The translations under genes were made by a program, and so were the position numbers. 64,000 nt of DNA, taken from positions 4,340,001 through 4,404,000 of the forward strand of contig NZ_LT992502.1 in the NCBI RefSeq assembly GCF_900324475.1. Reading direction: 5' to 3'. The notes beneath the pieces are model-generated. The model was not told the origin of the DNA. It worked only from the letters and a program-made list of their open reading frames with translations, and searched no databases. This document shows, piece after piece, positions 59,542 through 64,000 of the stretch. This DNA is from Enterobacter bugandensis (GTDB taxonomy: Bacteria; Pseudomonadota; Gammaproteobacteria; Enterobacterales; Enterobacteriaceae). The number at the start of each line of letters is the position of its first letter. The first letter of the stretch is position 1.

Positions 59542-60681
59542 TCAATGTCCTGCAAGCTGATGGAGCGCGGTAATGACGCGGGTTGTGTCGTCATGAGTCA
59601 TGTCCGGGAAAAGAGGGAGAGAACAAATACGCGCGCTGTTCCATTCCGAATTCGGAAGCGATACATCAGGAAAACGCTCGCGGTAGTATTTTTGGGTGTG
59701 CGCCGCGCGGAAATGAAGGCCGGTACCAATGCCTTGCTCCTTCAGCGCCGCCATCAGGTTGTCGCGTGAGATCCCGCAGCGCGCTTCATCAACGCGAATA
59801 ATAAACAGGTGCCAGGCGTGAACGTGTGGCCATGACGGAATGCTCAGCGGCTGGAACGGCGTATCGGCAAGCTCGCGCAGGTAGCGTTGCGCGATTGCCT
59901 CGCGGCGTAGGTTGGCCTCTTTCAGCTTGCCCAGCTGTACCAGCGCCAGCGCGGCGTTGATATCTGCGAGGTTGTACTTAAAGCCCGGGGAGATCACTTC
60001 GGCCTGCGGCGCGCGGCCGTGCGTCTGGCGGTCATAGGCATCCACGCCCAGGCCGTGGAATTTCAGGCTGCGGATCCGCGCGGCAAGCCGGGCGTTATCC
60101 GTGACAACTAAACCACCTTCTGCGCAGGTCATGTTTTTGATGGCGTGGAAGGAAAAAATCGCCGTGCCTTTCCAGCCCACGTGACGGTTCTTGTAGTACG
60201 TTCCGGCGGCATGGGCCGCGTCTTCAATCACCGGAATACCGTGACGCTCACCGACGGCATGAATGGCGTCGATATCACACGGCGCGCCGGCGTAATGCAC
60301 GGGAATAATCGCTTTGGTACGCGGGGTAATGGCGGCTTCAACCGCTTCCGGCGTCACCATCAATGTCTCTTTGTCCACATCGATCATGACCGGCGTGGCG
60401 CCCAGCAGCACGATCATATTCAGCGTGGAGACCCAGGTTTGGGAGGGGGTAATGACCTCATCGCCCGGACCAATATCCAGCGCCATCAGCGTGACGTGCA
60501 TGCCCGCCGTCGCCGAGCAGACGGCAATCGCGTGCTGGTTCCCCGTCAGCTGACAAAATGCCGCTTCAAGTTCCTGATTTTTAGGCCCTGTGGTGATCCA
60601 GCCGGAGGTTATAACCTCCTGCAACGCCGCTAATTCCTCACTACCCATCGACGGGCGGGAAAAAGGCAAAAAATCACTCAT
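59542..60681 (-). CDS. arnB: UDP-4-amino-4-deoxy-L-arabinose aminotransferase ArnB
   Basis: The 379-residue DegT/DnrJ/EryC1-type aminotransferase uses glutamate to make UDP-aminoarabinose. The PLP lysine is Lys182 in [15 protein letters not shown], and [17 protein letters not shown] is the conserved N-terminal part. Starts are possible at 60714, 60684 and 60681; AAGGA lies eight bases before the last, which gives [10 protein letters not shown] as in E. coli. It is the first gene of arnBCADTEF. Confidence 0.96.
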   Translation of the reverse strand: MSDFLPFSRPSMGSEELAALQEVITSGWITTGPKNQELEAAFCQLTGNQHAIAVCSATAGMHVTLMALDIGPGDEVITPSQTWVSTLNMIVLLGATPVMIDVDKETLMVTPEAVEAAITPRTKAIIPVHYAGAPCDIDAIHAVGERHGIPVIEDAAHAAGTYYKNRHVGWKGTAIFSFHAIKNMTCAEGGLVVTDNARLAARIRSLKFHGLGVDAYDRQTHGRAPQAEVISPGFKYNLADINAALALVQLGKLKEANLRREAIAQRYLRELADTPFQPLSIPSWPHVHAWHLFIIRVDEARCGISRDNLMAALKEQGIGTGLHFRAAHTQKYYRERFPDVSLPNSEWNSARICSLPLFPDMTHDDTTRVITALHQLAGH

Positions 60682-60784
60682 CATTAATTTCCTTGCAATA
60701 AGAATGGCACGCACTTGATATTAACCAATTACTTTTTCGTTTATTTCAACGAACCATAAACTCATATCAAGGTATCGTTCATTT

Positions 60785-60801
60785 CTTAGGGAAAAATTAA
60801 G
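60785..60801 (-). promoter_or_regulatory. PmrA-box-like site upstream of arnB
   Basis: On the minus strand the site reads CTTAATTTTTCCCTAAG, a direct repeat of CTTAA-type half-sites separated by five bases, with one clear mismatch in the second half. A -10-like GATACC lies at 60776-60771, downstream on the same strand. This spacing is like that of PmrA-activated promoters, so the operon is probably induced through PmrAB (low magnesium or high iron(III) signals, via PhoPQ links). The rest of the 320-base gap between arnB and padC is AT-rich and otherwise holds only the padC terminator. Confidence 0.55.
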
Positions 60802-60934
60802 ATGCGTAATTCAGATGTAACAAATTCAATATCAATTCATTTATAAACAATAGCTTATGTAATTGTGAATTATTTATTTCGTGATCAAACTCAATTTTTA
60901 CAAAATGTTATTTTAAACCGAACATCAACAAACA

Positions 60935-60977
60935 AAAAAAATCCCGGTTATTTCTTTAAAAGCAGAAATAACCGGGA
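60935..60977 (-). terminator. Intrinsic terminator of padC
   Basis: A perfect 14-bp stem (TCCCGGTTATTTCT/AGAAATAACCGGGA, 8-base loop) is followed on the minus strand by a long T run (plus-strand A run 60934-60941). It lies 28 bases after the padC stop and is also followed by T-rich sequence on the plus strand. Confidence 0.92.
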
Positions 60978-61004
60978 ACTTTTCTTTTTAGTTAATTGTC
61001 GCGC

Positions 61005-61511
61005 TTATTTTAAGTTATCGGGAAAGTTTTTCGGTAACTCGCTGGCCGCGCAGGCAATCACGCTTTCGTTGTTCGCACCGCAGTCGCGTACAAAGGTGAT
61101 GGTGGCAAATTCGTCAATCACTTCTGTTGGATATGCCGGCCCCGCATCGCGATAGCTGTTCATCAGCGGAATATGGTCGTTCTGGAAGCAGACGGTTTTT
61201 TCCGGGTTGTTCATGACCCAACGCGGGAAGAAGATGGTGCCATGGAACAGTTTGTCGCCCAGGTTCACAATCAGGCTAACGTCCGTACCGGTTGGCTCGG
61301 TCCAGGAGATTTTATAGATGCTCTCCCCTACCCGCACGATGTAAGCCTGCTGATCTTTAACCCAACGGTTCGCCACCAGACCGCTGTGAATACGGTAGTC
61401 GAGAGTAGTCTCGTTTTTGACATAAATTTCGTAATTCCAGCCGTTGTCATAGGTATAAACCAGATGTTTGCCAACGAATCCGCTTAAGTCGTGTTTGTCG
61501 AATGTGTTCAT
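61005..61511 (-). CDS. padC: Phenolic acid decarboxylase
   Basis: This 168-residue protein has the lipocalin-like fold of non-oxidative phenolic acid decarboxylases, which turn p-coumaric, ferulic or caffeic acid into vinylphenols. By alignment to the remembered Bacillus enzyme, the active-site residues are Tyr19 and Tyr21 (LVYTYDNGWNYEIY), Arg49 (ANRWVKDQ) and Glu72 (SWTEPTGTDVSLI). FHGTIFFPRWV and VCFQNDHIPLM are further signatures. RBS AAGGAGA precedes the ATG. It is divergent from a LysR gene, a common arrangement for a substrate-induced detoxification gene. E. coli K-12 lacks it. Confidence 0.95.
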   Translation of the reverse strand: MNTFDKHDLSGFVGKHLVYTYDNGWNYEIYVKNETTLDYRIHSGLVANRWVKDQQAYIVRVGESIYKISWTEPTGTDVSLIVNLGDKLFHGTIFFPRWVMNNPEKTVCFQNDHIPLMNSYRDAGPAYPTEVIDEFATITFVRDCGANNESVIACAASELPKNFPDNLK

Positions 61512-61590
61512 AAGATGTCTCCTTCGTTTTGATGAGACGATCTTAAGCCTTCAAAAAATGAATGAATAACGCTATGTTTTAATCAAATTC

Positions 61591-61605
61591 ATCCAAATTT
61601 TAGAT
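61591..61605. promoter_or_regulatory. LysR-type T-N11-A operator candidate between padC and its regulator
   Basis: ATCCAAATTTTAGAT is a near-palindrome containing a T-N11-A pair (61592 and 61604), six bases before the LysR start codon. Two further ATGAAT/ATTCAT segments flank it within the 99-bp divergent region (61512-61610). The region must hold both promoters. Binding is a prediction. Confidence 0.4.
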
Positions 61606-61610
61606 AAATT

Positions 61611-62492
61611 ATGCACAAGACGACGCTGGAACAGTGGGCTTTACTGGAAAAAGTGGTGGATGCGGGCAGCTTTGCCAAAGCTGCAGAAGAAACCCACCGC
61701 AGTCAGTCCTCGGTGAGCTATAACCTGTCGCTGCTGCAGGAGCGGCTGGGCGTGGCGCTGCTGGCGCCGGAGGGGCGCAGGGCGGTGTTGACCCCGGCCG
61801 GTGAACTGCTTCTCGGCCAGGTGAAACCGCTGCTGAAAGCGTTTTCGTATGTCGAGACGCGCGCGGCGACCCTTCGTAACGGGATGCGCACGCGGCTGGA
61901 CCTGGTGGTGGACTCGATTTTCCCACGCCGCCGCCTGTTCGCCATTCTGCGTCAGTTCCAGCAGCAGTATCCGCAAACTCAGGTCCGCCTCACGGAGGTG
62001 CTGGAAAATACTCGCGCCGATGCCATGAACAACGAGGCCGATGTGATGGTTTTAACCCGCCGCCAGGACATTACCGGGCTCGGCGAATGGCTGATGAACA
62101 TTGACTTTGTCGCCGTGGCGCATCACCGGCATCCCCTCTTTAGCCTCGACGCGCCGCTGAATGATGAGATGCTGCGCCCGTGGCCGCTAATCCAGATTGC
62201 GGACAGCCAGAACGCCGCGCGGGCTGCCGGCGAGTCGTGGACGTTCTCGACCATCGACGCTGCCATAGAGGCGGTCGTCTCGCAGGTCGGCTACGGCTGG
62301 CTGCCAGAGGAACGCATTCAGCCCCAGCTGGAGCAAGGCGTACTGAAAATCCTCCCGCTGAGCCACGGCGTTCGTCGGGCCACGCCGCTGCATCTGATCG
62401 TGAAGCGCACCCTCGCCCCGCTGGATGAGCAGGTTGAAACCCTGCTGCGCCTTTTTAGCCAGGAGCCGTCATCATCACCTGCTACGCTTTAA
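61611..62492 (+). CDS. LysR family transcriptional regulator (likely regulator of padC)
   Basis: A 293-residue LysR-type protein. The winged HTH occupies residues 1-65 (SFAKAAEETHRSQSSVSYNL recognition region), and the effector-binding domain starts near 92 (RTRLDLVVDSIFPRRRLFAI). Its divergent position relative to padC suggests control by phenolic acids, but the sequence does not reveal the effector. This is not the PadR-type repressor used by Gram-positive bacteria. The SDR gene follows 29 bases downstream, so the two may be co-transcribed. Confidence 0.88.
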   Translation: MHKTTLEQWALLEKVVDAGSFAKAAEETHRSQSSVSYNLSLLQERLGVALLAPEGRRAVLTPAGELLLGQVKPLLKAFSYVETRAATLRNGMRTRLDLVVDSIFPRRRLFAILRQFQQQYPQTQVRLTEVLENTRADAMNNEADVMVLTRRQDITGLGEWLMNIDFVAVAHHRHPLFSLDAPLNDEMLRPWPLIQIADSQNAARAAGESWTFSTIDAAIEAVVSQVGYGWLPEERIQPQLEQGVLKILPLSHGVRRATPLHLIVKRTLAPLDEQVETLLRLFSQEPSSSPATL

Positions 62493-62524
62493 GGTCCGAA
62501 CGTTAAAACGATAAGGAGCTGATG

Positions 62525-63319
62525 ATGAAAATCGACTTTACGGGGAAAGTGGCCCTGGTCACCGCCTCAACCGGCGGGATCGGGTTTGCCATTGCCAGAG
62601 GCCTGGCAGAAAGCGGCGCGGAAGTGATCGTTAATGGCCGCAGCACCGACTCGGTGAACAAAGGTATTCAGCAGCTGCAGCAGGTTGTGCCTGGCGTGCA
62701 GGTGCGTGCCGCCATTGCCGATCTCAGCACCGCGGAAGGGGTTGAATCGCTGCTGAAGGTCGCGAGCGACGTCGATATTCTGGTGAACAACGCCGGGATT
62801 TACGGCCCGCAGGATTTCTATGGCACCGACGATGAAACCTGGGAGCGCTACTGGCAGACCAACGTGATGTCCGGCGTGCGCCTCTCCCGCGCCCTGCTGC
62901 CGGGCATGGTGAAAAAAGGCTGGGGCCGCGTGGTGTTTATCTCCTCCGAGTCAGCCTGCAATATCCCGGCAGACATGATCCACTACGGGGTGACCAAAAC
63001 GGCCCAGCTCTCGCTGGCGCGCGGGCTGGCGAAGTTCGTGGCGGGAAGCGGCGTGACGGTGAACAGCGTGCTGCCGGGCCCGACGATGTCCGACGGTTTC
63101 GCTGAAATGATGAAAGATGAGATCGAGAAAACCGGTAAATCGCTGGAGCAGCTGGCGAAAGAATTTGTCATGACCAACCGCCCCAGCTCGGTTATCCAGC
63201 GCGCCGCCACCGTTGAAGAGGTGGCTAATATGGTGATTTATGTCTGTTCGACGCAGGCCTCCGCCACCTCAGGCGCGGCATTGCGCGTCGATGGTGGCGT
63301 GGTGGACGACATTATTTAA
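62525..63319 (+). CDS. Short-chain dehydrogenase/reductase next to padC
   Basis: The 264-residue SDR has the cofactor loop VTASTGGIGFAIARG near residues 12-26, NNAG near 90, and the catalytic YGVTK near 160. The loop TAS rather than TGAS, and an Asn-Gly-Arg after strand 2 (VIVNGRST), suggest NADPH preference. The substrate is unknown; the location hints at an aromatic aldehyde or ketone, but this is a guess. ATG codons lie at 62522 and 62525; GGAG is six bases before the second. Confidence 0.85.
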   Translation: MKIDFTGKVALVTASTGGIGFAIARGLAESGAEVIVNGRSTDSVNKGIQQLQQVVPGVQVRAAIADLSTAEGVESLLKVASDVDILVNNAGIYGPQDFYGTDDETWERYWQTNVMSGVRLSRALLPGMVKKGWGRVVFISSESACNIPADMIHYGVTKTAQLSLARGLAKFVAGSGVTVNSVLPGPTMSDGFAEMMKDEIEKTGKSLEQLAKEFVMTNRPSSVIQRAATVEEVANMVIYVCSTQASATSGAALRVDGGVVDDII

Positions 63320-63324
63320 TGTCG

Positions 63325-63852
63325 TCAGGCGGCGCTGCCCGCGACACGACGGGCGGTAATGTAACGATCCTGCCAGTAGTCATCAGTCAGGGTTGAGACC
63401 GTTACGCCCTGGCTGCTGGAGGCATGAATAAACTGGCTGTTACCGATATACACGCCAACGTGCCTGCGGTTCGGGCCCGTCTGGAAGAAGACCAAATCTC
63501 CCGCCTTCAGACGGTATTGCGCTACCTGTACACCGCGATGGATCTGCTCGCTCGTCGTGCGCGGCAGATAAAGATGCGCCGCATCGCTGAACAGATGCTG
63601 CATAAGCGCGGAGCAATCCACTCCGCGGTGCGTGGTGCCGCCCCACTGATAGTGAGTCCCTTTCCATTTCTGGTATTGATCCAGTATCCGGGAGCGGAGT
63701 GGGCCTGTCTCCTGGTGAAGAAGGGCCGACTTCACCGACGATTCCGCAAATGTGCTATCGGCGGAGATCATCGATGCGGGCAGCTGAAAACTCAGTGCGG
63801 AAAACGAAGCAAAACTTAACGTGAGGATTGAAATAAGCGATCTGAATGTCAT
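63325..63852 (-). CDS. NlpC/P60 family cysteine peptidase (MepS/NlpC-like)
   Basis: The 175-residue protein has an N-terminal signal peptide (MTFRSLISILTLSFASFSALSF) and an NlpC/P60 domain from about residue 50. The catalytic residues appear as Cys80 (GVDCSALMQ), His131 (RRHVGVYIGN) and His143 (QFIHASSSQG), the same set as E. coli MepS. Unlike MepS and NlpC it lacks a lipobox, so it is probably a soluble periplasmic murein endopeptidase. The frame extends upstream to 63987, but the residues before Met46 show no homology. The remaining 148 bases to the window end hold no feature I can support. Confidence 0.85.
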   Translation of the reverse strand: MTFRSLISILTLSFASFSALSFQLPASMISADSTFAESSVKSALLHQETGPLRSRILDQYQKWKGTHYQWGGTTHRGVDCSALMQHLFSDAAHLYLPRTTSEQIHRGVQVAQYRLKAGDLVFFQTGPNRRHVGVYIGNSQFIHASSSQGVTVSTLTDDYWQDRYITARRVAGSAA

Positions 63853-64000
63853 ATCTAAACAGGAGCTTTGAGTGAATTTTTCCTTACCTGTGGAGGCCAA
63901 CGTTCCCCCGAAATATCTTTCGATGTGGCGATAATATAGACTGCTCACTTTTTCACCAATCATTATTGAGGCCAAAATTGGACTCACTTTCAGATCGCAA

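Overview
The window is a chromosomal segment from a member of the Enterobacteriaceae. Gene content and order follow the E. coli greB-feo-mal-glp-glg-asd region closely, and the proteins align almost end to end with remembered E. coli sequences. Several differences fit the Enterobacter/Lelliottia/Leclercia group better than Escherichia: a padC locus, an arn operon beside acpT, a complete aryl polyene cluster, and a recurring CCCTCTCCC/GGGAGAGGG palindrome. No tRNA, rRNA, CRISPR array, insertion sequence or prophage was seen. The genus is an inference; no alignment was run.

Regions in order. (1) 1-8452: the end of greB, tex, the iron(II) uptake operon feoABC behind Fur-like and FNR-like sites, a small periplasmic DUF1471 protein, bioH, gntX, and nfuA with a strong IscR-like site over its promoter. 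(2) 8453-21690: gntT with GntR operators, malPQ divergent from malT, the glpEGR operon divergent from glpD. The glpR gene carries a one-base frameshift. (3) 21692-32403: the glycogen operon glgBXCAP (minus strand), then asd. (4) 32581-37361: yhgN, tusA, yhhQ, dcrB, yhhS, yhhT. Compared with E. coli K-12, yhgN has been brought next to tusA, so the long block that separates them there is missing at this junction. (5) 37682-53358: a 19-gene plus-strand cluster for an aryl polyene (APE) pigment. It encodes a type II fatty-acid/polyketide-like enzyme set, two acyl carrier proteins, an aryl-ACP ligase, a glycosyltransferase-acyltransferase fusion and an envelope transport module, and ends with the phosphopantetheinyl transferase acpT. 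In E. coli K-12 only acpT remains at this position, directly after yhhT. (6) 53315-60681: the arnBCADTEF operon (minus strand) that adds aminoarabinose to lipid A, behind a PmrA-like box, with its last gene overlapping acpT tail to tail. (7) 61005-63852: padC (phenolic acid decarboxylase), a divergent LysR regulator and a short-chain dehydrogenase, then an NlpC/P60 peptidase.

How the genes work together. MalT activates malPQ for maltodextrin breakdown, which is chemically the same task that GlgP and GlgX perform on glycogen. GlpD consumes glycerol-3-phosphate and would be expressed constitutively if glpR is really broken. In the APE cluster ApeH would load an aryl starter onto an ACP, the ketosynthases (ApeO, ApeR, with the cysteine-less ApeC), reductase (ApeQ) and dehydratases (ApeI, ApeP) would extend it as a polyene, and AcpT would activate the carrier proteins. 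ApeB, ApeD, ApeJ, ApeL, ApeM and ApeN would methylate, attach and move the product to the outer membrane. The two envelope-modifying systems, APE and Arn, therefore sit back to back.

Limits: starts were chosen from ribosome-binding-site spacing and remembered family lengths. Regulatory sites were read by eye. Gene letters apeB-apeR follow the published APE naming as I remember it and should be confirmed by homology search.
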